Source: Endozoicomonas euniceicola
GTDB lineage: Bacteria > Pseudomonadota > Gammaproteobacteria > Pseudomonadales > Endozoicomonadaceae
Reading direction: 5' to 3'
NCBI RefSeq assembly: GCF_025562755.1
Contig: NZ_CP103300.1
Coordinates: 1,891,001 to 1,955,000 of the forward strand
DNA: 64,000 nt
Below, one piece after another: positions 47,739 to 59,800 of this stretch. Each line of letters opens with the position of its first letter. Position 1 is the first letter of the stretch. The notes below the pieces were generated by a model. That model made no database searches. It saw only the letters and a list, made by a program, of their open reading frames with translations, and was not told where the DNA came from. A program made the position numbers and the translations under genes.

Positions 47739-50570
47739 TTATTGCATCAGGGGCAGCATAGGTTTCAGGAAACGCCCTGTGTGGGAACTATCCATCTCAG
47801 CAACGGCTTCGGGCGTGCCGGTGGCAATGATTTCACCACCGCCATCACCGCCTTCTGGCCCAAGATCCACAATCCAGTCTGCGGTTTTAATCACATCCAG
47901 ATTGTGTTCTATCACAACGACAGTATTACCATGATCCCGCAGACGGTGCAGAACATTCAGCAGCTGTTGTATATCGTGGAAGTGCAGACCCGTTGTTGGC
48001 TCATCCAGAATATACATGGTTTTGCCGGTATCCCGCTTGGACAGCTCTTTTGCCAGCTTGACCCGCTGGGCTTCACCACCAGACAAAGTGGTCGCGTTCT
48101 GCCCCAGATGAATATACGACAGACCAACGTCCATCAGTGTTTGCAGTTTACGCTTGATAGCGGGAATCGCTTCGAAAAACGTCAGTGCTTCTTCCACGGT
48201 CATATCCAGCACTTCATCAATGCTTTTGCCCTTGTATTTAACGTCAAGGGTTTCCCGGTTATAACGCTTACCCTTGCAGACATCACAGGGTACGTAGATG
48301 TCTGGCAAAAAGTGCATTTCTACCTTGATGACCCCGTCACCCTGACAGGCTTCACAGCGTCCACCTTTGACGTTGAAACTGAAGCGGCCAGGTTTATAGC
48401 CCCTGGAGCGAGCTTCCTGGGTGCCGGCAAACAGTTCACGAATAGCGGTAAAAATACCGGTGTAAGTGGCGGGGTTAGAGCGTGGCGTGCGGCCAATCGG
48501 GCTCTGGTCAATATCAATGCATTTATCGAAATGACTCATGCCGGTAATTTTTTTGTACGACGCCGGACTGAGGGTTGTCGCCTTGTTCAGGTCAGTCGCA
48601 CAAATAGGATACAGGGTGCTGTTGATCAGGGTCGATTTACCAGAGCCGGAAACACCGGTGACACAGGTCATCAGACCGACAGGAATTTCCAGAGTGACAT
48701 TTTTCAGATTATTGCCGGAACAGCCAGACAGTTTAAGAACCTTCTTTTTGTCCCTTGGTGTGCGGCTTTCCGGAACCGCTATAGCTTTAGAACCTGACAG
48801 GTACTGGCCGGTCAGAGACTGTTCAGTGTCCATTACTTGCTGAGGAGAACCCTGGGCAATAATTTCCCCCCCATGAATGCCTGCCCCCGGACCGATATCA
48901 ATCACATGGTCTGCCATGCGAATCGCGTCTTCATCGTGTTCTACGACAATGACAGTGTTGCCAAGATTACGCAGTCGAGTCAGGGTGTTAAGCAGGCGTT
49001 CATTATCTCGCTGATGCAATCCAATACTGGGTTCATCAAGGATATACATAACCCCCACCAGCCCGGCACCAATCTGGCTGGCAAGGCGGATACGCTGGGC
49101 TTCACCACCGGACAGAGTATCGGCGCTGCGATCCAGGGTCAGGTAATTCAGACCAACGTTGACCAGAAAGCTTAAGCGCTCACAAATTTCCTTAAGGATC
49201 TTTTCAGCAATCTCACCCCGGTTGCCCGGCAGTTTTAAGTCGTTGAAATAGGTCAGTGCTCGCTCAACAGGCAACTTCACCAGCTCTGGCAGGGTTTCTT
49301 CCTGCACAAAGACATTGCGTGACTCCACACGCAGGCGCGACCCTTTACAGCCCGGACAGTTCTGAGTACTCAGGTATTTCGACAGCTCATCCCGCACAGC
49401 CTGGGATTCGGTATCCCGGTAGCGTCGTTCAAAGTTTGGGATGATACCTTCAAAGCGGTGGCGTTTTTGATAGATATCGCCACGGTCATTCACGTAACTG
49501 AAATCAATCTGCTCATCACCGGAGCCGTACAGGATGGTTTCCTGCTGCTCAGCGGTAAGATCATCAAAGGCCGTATCAATATTAAATCCGTAATGTTTTG
49601 CCAGAGACTTCAGCATGTGAAAGTAATAAACACTGCGTCGGTCCCAGCCCCGTATCGCACCCTCTGCCAGAGTTAGCTCAGGGTTCTGAACAATACGATC
49701 CTGGTCGAAGAACTGTTTAATACCCAGTCCGTCACAGCCAGGACAGGCACCCGCCGGGTTATTAAAGGAGAACATGCGTGGTTCCAGCTCATTGATGCTG
49801 TAGCCACACTCAGGGCAGGCAAAACGAGCGGAATAAACAACATCATCCTGTTCACCGTCCATATAGCTCACGGATACCAGTCCATCAGTCAGGTCTAATG
49901 CCGTTTCAATGGATTCAGCCAGACGCAGTTGCAGATCAGCCCGCACCTTAAAGCGATCCACCACGACTTCAATGGTGTGTTTCTTTTTCTTGTCCAGGGC
50001 CGGAGGGTTATCCAGGTCGGTGACAATGCCGTTGATGCGGGCGCGGATAAAGCCCTGGGTTTTTAGCTCATTGAAGACATGCAGGTGTTCACCTTTTCGA
50101 TCCCTGACCACCGGAGCCAACAGCATTAATTTGGTGCCTTCGGGAATCGCAAGAATCTGGTCGACCATCTGGCTGACCGTCTGGGCTTCCAAAGGCTGAT
50201 GGTGTTTTGGGCAGCGTGGTATACCGGTGCGGGCAAAGAGCAGACGAAGATAGTCGTATATTTCGGTAATGGTGCCCACCGTCGAGCGAGGGTTATGACT
50301 GGTGGACTTTTGCTCGATGGAAATAGCTGGAGACAGGCCTTCTATATGATCAACATCCGGTTTTTCCATCATCGACAGAAACTGGCGGGCATAGGCTGAC
50401 AAAGACTCAACATAACGGCGCTGGCCTTCAGCGTACAGGGTATCGAACGCCAGTGAAGATTTACCGGAGCCGGACAGGCCTGTAATGACAATCAGGCTGT
50501 CCCTGGGCATTTCCAGATCGATGTTCTTCAGATTATGAGTTCTCGCGCCCTGTACCGTAATTTTGTCCAC
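47739..50570 (-). CDS. uvrA: UvrABC excinuclease subunit A
   Basis: Predicted 943 aa, the usual length. It is the damage-recognition ATPase of nucleotide excision repair; the dimer loads UvrB at lesions in the cytoplasm. Visible features are Walker A GLSGSGKSSLAF (31-42), a CPEC...CPGC zinc module, and the first ABC signature LSGGEAQRIRLASQIG with YILDEPSIGLHQRD. Then come a second Walker A GVSGSGKSTLINS (about 636-650), a CEAC...CDVC zinc finger, and a second signature LSGGEAQRVKLAKELSKR with ILDEPTTGLHFHD. The start is GTG (50568-50570) with AGAGGAG six bases upstream. No clear LexA box was found upstream. It is divergent from the giant gene with 281 bp between them. Confidence 0.97.
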   Translation of the reverse strand: MDKITVQGARTHNLKNIDLEMPRDSLIVITGLSGSGKSSLAFDTLYAEGQRRYVESLSAYARQFLSMMEKPDVDHIEGLSPAISIEQKSTSHNPRSTVGTITEIYDYLRLLFARTGIPRCPKHHQPLEAQTVSQMVDQILAIPEGTKLMLLAPVVRDRKGEHLHVFNELKTQGFIRARINGIVTDLDNPPALDKKKKHTIEVVVDRFKVRADLQLRLAESIETALDLTDGLVSVSYMDGEQDDVVYSARFACPECGYSINELEPRMFSFNNPAGACPGCDGLGIKQFFDQDRIVQNPELTLAEGAIRGWDRRSVYYFHMLKSLAKHYGFNIDTAFDDLTAEQQETILYGSGDEQIDFSYVNDRGDIYQKRHRFEGIIPNFERRYRDTESQAVRDELSKYLSTQNCPGCKGSRLRVESRNVFVQEETLPELVKLPVERALTYFNDLKLPGNRGEIAEKILKEICERLSFLVNVGLNYLTLDRSADTLSGGEAQRIRLASQIGAGLVGVMYILDEPSIGLHQRDNERLLNTLTRLRNLGNTVIVVEHDEDAIRMADHVIDIGPGAGIHGGEIIAQGSPQQVMDTEQSLTGQYLSGSKAIAVPESRTPRDKKKVLKLSGCSGNNLKNVTLEIPVGLMTCVTGVSGSGKSTLINSTLYPICATDLNKATTLSPASYKKITGMSHFDKCIDIDQSPIGRTPRSNPATYTGIFTAIRELFAGTQEARSRGYKPGRFSFNVKGGRCEACQGDGVIKVEMHFLPDIYVPCDVCKGKRYNRETLDVKYKGKSIDEVLDMTVEEALTFFEAIPAIKRKLQTLMDVGLSYIHLGQNATTLSGGEAQRVKLAKELSKRDTGKTMYILDEPTTGLHFHDIQQLLNVLHRLRDHGNTVVVIEHNLDVIKTADWIVDLGPEGGDGGGEIIATGTPEAVAEMDSSHTGRFLKPMLPLMQ

Positions 50571-50576
50571 TGCCTG

Positions 50577-50609
50577 CTCCTCTGCGTGGGTATTAAACCA
50601 ACAGAGGAG
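50577..50609 (-). promoter_or_regulatory. Inverted repeat sequestering the uvrA ribosome-binding site
   Basis: In the uvrA mRNA direction, CTCCTCTG is followed 17 bases later by CAGAGGAG, a perfect 8 bp inverted repeat. The downstream arm contains the AGAGGAG Shine-Dalgarno of uvrA. Folding would hide the ribosome-binding site. Whether it is used for control is unknown. Confidence 0.45.
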
Positions 50610-50851
50610 TATAAAACAAACCGTGTGTTAAACAGTATTGAATTTTATGACCATTGTCGTCTTAAACAAATTATTCAGACATTCTATTCAAGAATATTTG
50701 TGAAAAACGGGAATATCTACCAAGCTTTACTCTGCCTATTTTTCTGCTGCAGAGCCTTGCCCTACCTATCAGTACAAAAATGAGAGTTAATTTTTAGTTT
50801 ACCGGCTCTCCCTCTTTTAAAGGCTCTATAGATATTGTTGAGGTTGTCGTT
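50610..50851. promoter_or_regulatory. Divergent intergenic region between uvrA and the giant gene
   Basis: AT-rich stretch that must hold both promoters. No good sigma-70 pair could be fixed by eye. The giant gene has GAGG about eight bases before its ATG. The segment 50646-50703 is present again at the right end of the window. Confidence 0.5.
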
Positions 50852-53800
50852 ATGCCAAACCAAAACCCAAATCAAAACCCAAACCTGTCCCTGCCAAAGA
50901 CCATCAGTATCGTAAAACTTGGTTCCCTTGACATTACCGATGTTGTCTCTCTTTACCTGTGGAAAGAGGCCAGGTTTCAGTTAACCGAGACTTCTGATAA
51001 GACACAGACTTTCCCTGTCACCCTGTACACAGACTCTAAAACAACCTGCCTGGGACTATTAAACGATGAGGTATATAACGGGAGTAAAGACCTGCTAACC
51101 CGTTCCGGATCGAGCCTTGTGGAGAATACAGCATTAGAAAAACTAGCTTTCAACGAAAGAAAAAAGATTATCAGCGATGCTCTATCGGACGATGAAATCC
51201 TTGATATAGAAAAAATAACAAAAACTCTGTCTGATCAATACGGAAAAGCAGAGGAAGTAAAAAAGATACAAGCGCAGCAGGCTCGATATATCGATACACT
51301 GAAAAAAATGGGTATCACCATCGTTGATATGGCTGACAAAGAAAACAACCCTGCCAGGCGGATTGGGGGAGACAAAGGTGGCAAACTCTACTCCATGGTC
51401 GCCTATTACCTGGGAAGTACAGAACTGGCAGAAAGAGCCATTCGATCCTATCTGGTGCTAAACCCAGCGGGTATTAACGTTCAGCTTGGGACATACCCCC
51501 TGCTGAGTGCATCCAAATTGGTACGCTCAGTTCTGTCATTGCCAAGACGCCAAAACACTTACCTTAACAAAGCAGCAGGAGTCTCACTGCTTGCAGATAT
51601 AGCTGGAATATTATCGGCCAATAATGTTATACCGCCGCTGGATCGCGATGAAAGAGAAAAACTTGAGTCCCTTAAAGCACCTTATAAAAACGCAGTACCT
51701 GATCATCCAGCCTATTTCAGTAGACTGGATTTGAACACACGTATTGCAGACAAGGATCTTGAGGTTATTGGTGAGCTGTTTAAGCCTATGTCGATAACGC
51801 GACTGGAAGACGCACTGAAATATAGTAACATCCATGCTCCCATTGCCCCCATCACCAATGAGATAGATTTGCATGCCGACTACATACTCAGGACAGCCGG
51901 CATCGTTGCTTCATTACCCAAGTCTGAAAAGCCGATTTGCTTAATCTCACATCAGTTGTCTGATCTTGAGACTGTGTTTGAGTCGGGTGATGGGAGGGCG
52001 CAACTGAACACTATCAGTGATGAAAATTTTACCAAAACATCCAAAACCACCTTAAAAGAGCTCTTTGACTTGGGTCCCTATGGCGCTCCGATTAACGAAA
52101 TGGACCCTTATGGTGAGCTGTTAGGCCGGGATGCATTTAAGGGCGACAGCAGTAAAAAGAAAATAGTAGATTACCTAAATAGACATAACTTGCTCTATTA
52201 TGAAACAGATAATTCGCATTCAGAAGCATCAGGGAGCGGTCACTATACCGGCAGTGATAAAAAAATCATTCTATTAATGAGCAAAAAACCTGAAACACTC
52301 ATTCAAGCCAGACAAGAGTATTTAAAAAACCCTGGCAAGACTGTCGTTTATATGAGGTGGGACTTAACTAAAAAACAAAAAGGAGTCAACAGAGCAGAAA
52401 TTTTACACCCCAACACAATAATTCATGGAACACCTTTTCAACCCACAAAAGATACCACTCTGTCCATACGCATTGAATACTCTACAGATTCAATAGAAAC
52501 CCAACATAATTATCAGTACATCATTAAATTTGTAAAATCCATTTTCGGAGACTCAATAGCAGCAAGCCGTAATAACCAGGGCGATGTCATTATAAATGAC
52601 CTGGATGTACAGGCTCTGCATTACGAAAGGCCTAAACAGGGAGAGAGCTATCGCCATTACAACGATCTGTACAAAAAGCTTACTTACACTCAAAACTCCG
52701 GAGTGCATTTTTCATCTATCCATAAAAACATATACACATTAAACAATGAGTACCCTGACTATGCGATCACCCCTCTCAGGCAGCATGACGATAGAGAAGT
52801 AATCCAGAATAGCTCAACGCTGATAGAAAAACCCTTATTGCTCCTACCTGGCCAGGATAACCAGAATCAACACAGGGATACATTAAAACAGACTTCAGAT
52901 GCTGACGGGAGCTTGAATATAGAGTTAATCGCTGATGCTTTCGGCCTTAAAGAACTGATCAAATTCCAGCTGACCGGAAAAAAAATAAACAATATTATTA
53001 TCAAGGCTTATAGTCCGGCACTTCTGAAAGGATTTAAAGCCGCATTCAGAGTGGCACTGAGTAAAAAAACATATCAGAAATTAATCGATGGTCTTGAAGG
53101 TTTTTTCGAAGAAAGGGAGCTACAGCCATTAAAAGCTTTACGTTCTAGCCATAACTATATAAATCTCAGCTCTTCATTTCATGAGTTTTTTGCTTCTGAC
53201 CAGGGAAAAGTGATTGAGAAAAACATACTGGAGACACAACTCGTTTATCAGATACCCGAGCCATTACCCTCTGATAAAAGGCCCATTCTTCTGCTACCAG
53301 ATCAGGATAACCTGACCTCTGACAGGGAAAATTTACAATACATTGTTAACAATGATGGCAGCTTCACAGTATCAGTCTACGGCGATGCTTTTGGACTTAG
53401 AGAACTGATCGGGATTAAAGGACTAAAAGGTAAAGTAATACAGAGTATTGATGTTTGCACAGACAACCCCGGACTTCGGAAGGGGTTTAATATTGCTTTC
53501 GAATCTGCGCTTACTCACAAAAAATATATCTCCTTCATTAATGATTTGAAAAAAGTTTTCGATGACAGGGAACTTGTACCTCTGGAGGTTTTGAACGGCA
53601 AATACTCGGAATACAAAAAGAAAAGCGCCCCATTCCATACATTATTTTCTTCTGAAACGGGTAAGGAACTTGCTAAAAAAATATTAGGCTTACAAGCCGG
53701 TGATCAAATACCCCCTTATCTCCTCCCTGATTCGTTACTTCGCCCATTCTTGCCCGGTACAAAAAGTCTGTCATGCACTATTAATAATGACAGAAGCCTG

Positions 53801-56800
53801 AACATAAGAGTGACTGCTACCCCTGACGGTCTTTATAACTTGATCAGTTTTAAACTGTTCAACTACCAAATAAGTAGAATAGACATTGATAGTGAAAGCC
53901 CCGAGCGACGTGAAGAGTTTAAAATTGCGTTTAAGTCTGTGCAGGCGTTCGACAAATTTGCTCAGCTTAAAGAACGGTTAAGACCTTTAACCGATATCTG
54001 GCTGGAATCGCTTAAGAAGCTTTATAGAAAATATACTCAGGATACCGACAAATTTAAAACATTCTTTGACTCCGAGCGGGGCAAAGCCCTTATCGATAAT
54101 ATGTTCACGCCACCGGCTGACCATCCGCCCCTGCTTCCGCCGCGTCCCGGCACAGAGCCCCGCCTGCTCCTGCCTGGTCAGCTCTCACAAATAGACAACT
54201 TCACGTACACAAAAGAAGACGAAGGTCTTCATATAAAGGTACGTGCTAACGTTTATGGTCTTAAAGAACTGATTTCTTTCAAAAAATACAATCTTGGCGT
54301 TCATCGCCTGACTGTGCTGAGCGATAACCCACAACTCAGAAAGGGATTTAAAAATGCGTTCGTCATTGCAATCAAGGCAAGAAAAGTAACGGAATTAGTA
54401 GCGCCGCTGGAATATGTTTTTGATGACAAAGAGCTAGCTCCCCTTCGCGTATTGGGCCGCGCTCACTATAAAAGAACAAGTGATCAGTTCAGAACTTTTT
54501 TTGAATCCCCCGAGGGCAAAGAAATTTATAATTCTGTACTGGCGTCACTGCCCAGTGACGCTGCCCCTCCTGAATTTCCTCAGTTACCTGAGCCTCCCGG
54601 GCCATTAGAACCCCAAAGCCCGCAGGCAGGACCTTCCGGTGAATTCCTGCCCGATAACCAGCGTCTCTGGTTTAGCTTAACCCAAGAGGATTTGGCCTCT
54701 GTCAATTCGGATGACCTTGATACATCAATACTGATGCCAAGTGACACCGAAGGAGACGGAGACAGCGATATACCCGTAAAACAAAGTAAACCCAAAAAAG
54801 GGGGGGTAACAAGTGAGAGTGGGGCGATTTCAGGGAAAGAACCTCCCCGCAAAAGAATCCGACTCAGCCCCCCGCTTTCTCTCCGGGGAATGATACAACC
54901 CGAAGATAACACTCAGGCTTCCACATCGGCTTCTGTCAGCAGCCATTCGGGTGATCCTTACTCATTGCCAGCTTCCTCTCCGCAACAGGAGGTGAGCCAG
55001 GATTTCTCCAACCCCATACCCATAATGGTTCGCCCGGGCACTCTGAGTGAGTCATCTCCACAACATGGGACTGGTAACGATGGCGTTGAAGTGGGGCGTG
55101 CTGACACCAGTGATGGCAATATTCTGTCCGAGACACTTACTGCGGTTCAGAACCTGACGCAAGAAATTCATTCCCTGGGCCAAAATATCGAGCCTTTCCT
55201 GGATCGCTCCATAACAGCTATTAACGATAGTCAATTACAGCACGTCAACAGAATAATTATCAGGCTCAGGGAACAACTCCATCAAAACGGAGAAAGCACC
55301 TGGCTTATGATTGATAACAGGTCGTATCTGAATGACATCATTGAGCTTCTGAAGCTAGACGTGGCGGAAATGAGTCAGGAGGCTGCCCGACGACCCGCCG
55401 TGATGACACTGAGAGAGAACGTTCAGGCCCTTAATTTACAGGTAACAAAGTTTCTCTCGATGGAAAGCGAGTTCAATGACCAGGAAAGGAAAGCTGTTGA
55501 GAAGCTATTTGGCGATATCGATGCGGGCTGTTCTTCTTCCGGTCGCCAAAAACGCGATACCAGCTGTTCGAGGCCGGACCCGGACTCTTTCGGGAAAAAG
55601 GCCGACCGGTTTGTCCAGCGCCTGTTCCGACGCTCCAAATCTCCCAGAAGCATCTTTACTCTCCCCGGCACCCGTTATTCCAGGGTGGACATTGGCGCAC
55701 TCTCTGCCAGACCCGGCTCCCTTATGGCCAGGATTCAGGCAAAACTAAAATGGCAAAGAAGCTTTCGCGCCGATGCCGCTTTGAAACGTAAACCCGTGCG
55801 CGGTTTCCATACGATTGTTGCCCTGGACGTTGACTCGTGGCTGTCGGCACAGCAACAGGGCAAGAACAACCCCAACACAGAGGCCCTGCTCTACAGGCCG
55901 GAACAGGGCATATTGTTATCTCCCTATGGTGAGTCGGTCACCCGCATACCCGGCGGGGCTTACAACAGTCTCTCGCTTGTGGGCAAGCTCGGCAGCATTG
56001 ATCCCGGTGCAACCCCAAAAGCAGAAATGCTCAGAGGGTTTATCCGTGAATTCTGCCACCAGGAAAGCATCGGCTCCGTTCTGATGCAGAATACCGATGG
56101 CGACAACGATGCTTTTAAAGGCTTTATAAAAGATTTTACCCGGCTGCCCAAAACGGTTTTTAACAACATCGGCAGCTTTCATTTCAAGTCAGCCCATGAG
56201 AAAAATGCCCCGGAATTTCTACTGCGAGCCCATGAGAGCAGTGTCATCCGGCTATCATCACCAAAGAATCACAATTCGCTGCATCCCCGCCTTGATCCGG
56301 TGGCTTACCGCCGGTTCAGTCAGGCCATGGCTCTTAATGGGCTACCCAACAAGGTCAAGCCTCTCTCAGCACTGATCAACCCCCAGTCTGACCAGCCTCT
56401 GACTGCCAGCCTGATGTCAAAACACCAGAAGGCAGAAGCACTGGCACTGGCTTTTACTAATACAATGTCGTCCATTTACGAAAGCAACAGGATCAGTGAC
56501 GACTATATTCCTTTACTCGACACCCTGAGAAAAATGGACCAGGGCTGGCAGATGGAATTTATTCATCCTGTTACTAAAGACAGGAAAGCCACCTCGTTTA
56601 CCTCCGACGTGGTTCACGACGTCAAAGTCAGTCTCGGCTCGAAAAAGCTTAACCGTGCCTTCAAGTCTTTCTCCCGCAGACTTAAAAAACTCACGACCAG
56701 TAATGCCAATACACGAAAAGGGCTTTTCCTGCTGTCGATGCACGACGGCGCTCAGATGGTAATGGGCTGGATGAAATCCGGGTTCTTAATGGACTCTGTA

Positions 56801-59800
56801 GAAAAAACGCCCGGGATGAGCGACTCCCTTTACAAGTCTCTCCAGGCCCAGAGTTTCGTCAATTTTGGCCTTGGAGTCATCGAAGCCATAGAGATGGTTG
56901 AGGACTTGTCCAAAATCAACAAGCTTTTCAACCCATCAAAGACCACTAATGCTATCCGCCCCTTCCAGCCGGGCAAAGCCATAGGGGGGAGTAAAGTCAC
57001 ACTCACCCCCCCCAAAGGGCTCAAACTATCGGGGAAATCCCTTAAGCTTGCGGGCCGGTCCCTGGGGCCTCTTCTTTCAGTGACCAGCGCCGGCCTGAGT
57101 ACGCATATCTGGAAAGAGACCAAAGATCCGGAGATGAAAAGTCTTCAGGAAAAAAGGATGATCATGGAATGGGTTGGAGTGGCAGTCAGCTTTGTCGCTT
57201 TTGCCGGCCATATCGGTCTGGCCATCGCTGCGGCCTTTGCCATTATCTCCTTTCTGATAATCTCCCTGATTAATGGAGATATTCAGGCAAAGATTCTGAA
57301 AAAAATGGACCGCCAGATAATAGATGCATTGAACCAGGGTGACAAGTTTTTTAACACCCTCTATCAGCAGATGGACACATCACACCTTTTTGACATGATT
57401 CCTGAGGAGATCATTAACCTGGTCAGGCACTCGGCAAAGTCTGAGGGTACGGGCATGTATATAGGCGTTCGGGAGCTTGACCTGATTAAGAAAACCCTGA
57501 AACTCGCCCGGATTATGATTAATACCTACGATTATGAAGTTGAAGAAACTGCCGGGGAAGGGGAAGGCTATAAATACGAGGGGACATTCAGCTCCCGGGG
57601 CAGAGAAGACCTTGTAGCCAACTACCTGAGTACTGACTGCAAGTCCGGCAAACGGTTAGACAAGTACCAGTGCGAAGACGGTACATTCCACCTCGGCTCC
57701 CTGATGCCCCAGGGCAACTCCACCCTCGTTATGCCGATGGTGCCTGACTGGAATTTTAACCCGTTTTTCGTCAAGTACGATAAAAAAAGAATTAAAGTAG
57801 CGCACACCACGACAAAGGACTTGTTCGATGCTGCCAGTGAATCGAACCCGAAAATAAAACAAGTCTACAAAGACACAGTCTGGGTTAGGGCTACTTCACG
57901 GAGTATCGGGAAAAATAAAGAGTTCGCACACATTACTGCCGGTATAAAACACATCGAGTACCTGGCATCCAATACCACCACACATCTGGATGACAAAAAC
58001 CATCAGATAGTATTTCCTTATTCCAGAGACCATGAGGGTCTGATCACTTATCGGTTTACCATCCCCCAGGGCAGTGAGACAATCAATTACCTGCATCTTA
58101 TGGTTCCGACAGAAAAAGAATTAGCCGACTTTGCGGCCAAAGATAAAGCTGAGGCTGAAACCAAGGCGAAACTTAAGGCGCATCTGACCAAACACTTTCA
58201 GTCGCAAAGAAGGCCAGTACATCCCGAGCAGGCAGAGATGGTGGCTGATGAGCGAGTGGAATCCATTCGCCCGATGATTACCCGGGAGGAAGGGCTGCCC
58301 TACAGAAACATTGTTATTGACATGCCCAGGGACACCCCGGTGCAGTGGCTTCTGCCCCATAAGAAAGACCAGACGCTTGAATGCACAAAAGAGTCCACCG
58401 ACGAGAGTAACAACTGCAAGATAACGTTCGACCCTGATAAGAAGACTCTCACCCTGCAGCTCCGAAGAAGTCGCCTTACCTTTAACGGTTACTGGCCAGA
58501 CGCTGAGGCAGACAAACAGTATCGCATTGTTATTAAGGAAAAAAACGGGGTGATCTCTGTCAGCCCGCACTATGAAGCCCCTCATATCAAAATGCAGTTG
58601 CTTAAATCCAGTCACCACCTTACGGATATCGAAGCCCGTCGCCGGTGGCTCAGGCAGTTAGTTCAGACTTACCCTCCGGCTCAGCGTTTTCTGCCCGTCT
58701 CCCTGCTCAATTGTCCCGCAAACCAGAAGCTCCCTTTTGCTCTGTACCGGCAGAACATCGATCTGTCAGAGAGTCAGTACAACTGCTTTATGCCCCTGAC
58801 ACGAACCGGCTCCCCCATCAAGAAAGAGATGCTTGAGCGAACCTCTTTATGGTTTGATACCAAACACAATGTAGAAGTGTTGCTGGTTCTTCCAAAGTCC
58901 GCCGTAGGAAAGCAAGTGGTGCCCGTGGGAGGAGACCCGAAGCACAATTACTTCTTTTACGCCCCCAAAACCGAGATGATGTACTCAGGGGAGACACTGA
59001 ACGCAGGGTTTAAAAAAGTCTACGACCAGGACTACGCCTACATCTATAAGGAAGCCCCGGGATTTGCCCACCCGGTATCTTCTTTTGCCCCCATAGAGAA
59101 ACCCATTGACCACTCTCCGGATGAAGCGCCCCACAGCTTTGTAGTCACCACGAAAAAAGGGGTCGGATACACGCTTTCCGCCAACCCGCCCGGCAAGGTT
59201 CTGTCTTTACCGGTGTTTATTAACACCGAATCCGGAGCTTTGGACGAGGCTTTCAGTCAGGTGGCTGAATTCAAGAACATCCTGCCCCTGTATATCAATA
59301 AAACCAGGAACATCAATGACGTCACCCAGAGCGGCTTTTATGACCCGGCTAATAATATTGCCCTGACGTATATCTCCAGTCGGTTTGACTTCTACAGTCG
59401 CCAGCACTTTCTTGATGCGTGTTCACCATGGTCAGGGGCGCTGGACCTGGTGTTTAAGCCCGAAACGCAAAAGCTGTCACTGCTTGAGCTGAGTACTGGT
59501 GGCAGACGAAGGCAGAACCCCACTTACCATTGCTTTCAGCGCAACTCAACCGGCACGCACCTGGTGTTAACCACAGACACCCGACAGGCCCTGCGTCGGG
59601 ATCATATTCCGGTGCACCGCTTCCGCCGGGGGGCGGATGTGTACTATGTGATGCTCAGCAGACTGTCTGGTGACCTGTATTACATCAAGATAAACCAGCC
59701 TGAAGACAGTACGCGCCAGATCATGCCCGACAGTGACTTTGATTTTACGGTCATTGCCCTGGATAACAGTTATAAAGACCATCTCAAAAACAGCCGGAAT

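Noticed and set aside
47724..48797. Plus-strand 357-codon frame antisense to uvrA
   Set aside because: Shadow of a strongly conserved uvrA; no family match.
50571..50851. LexA (SOS) box upstream of uvrA
   Set aside because: Looked for CTG-N10-CAG; only partial matches (for example CTGTTTAACACACGG on the minus strand) were found.
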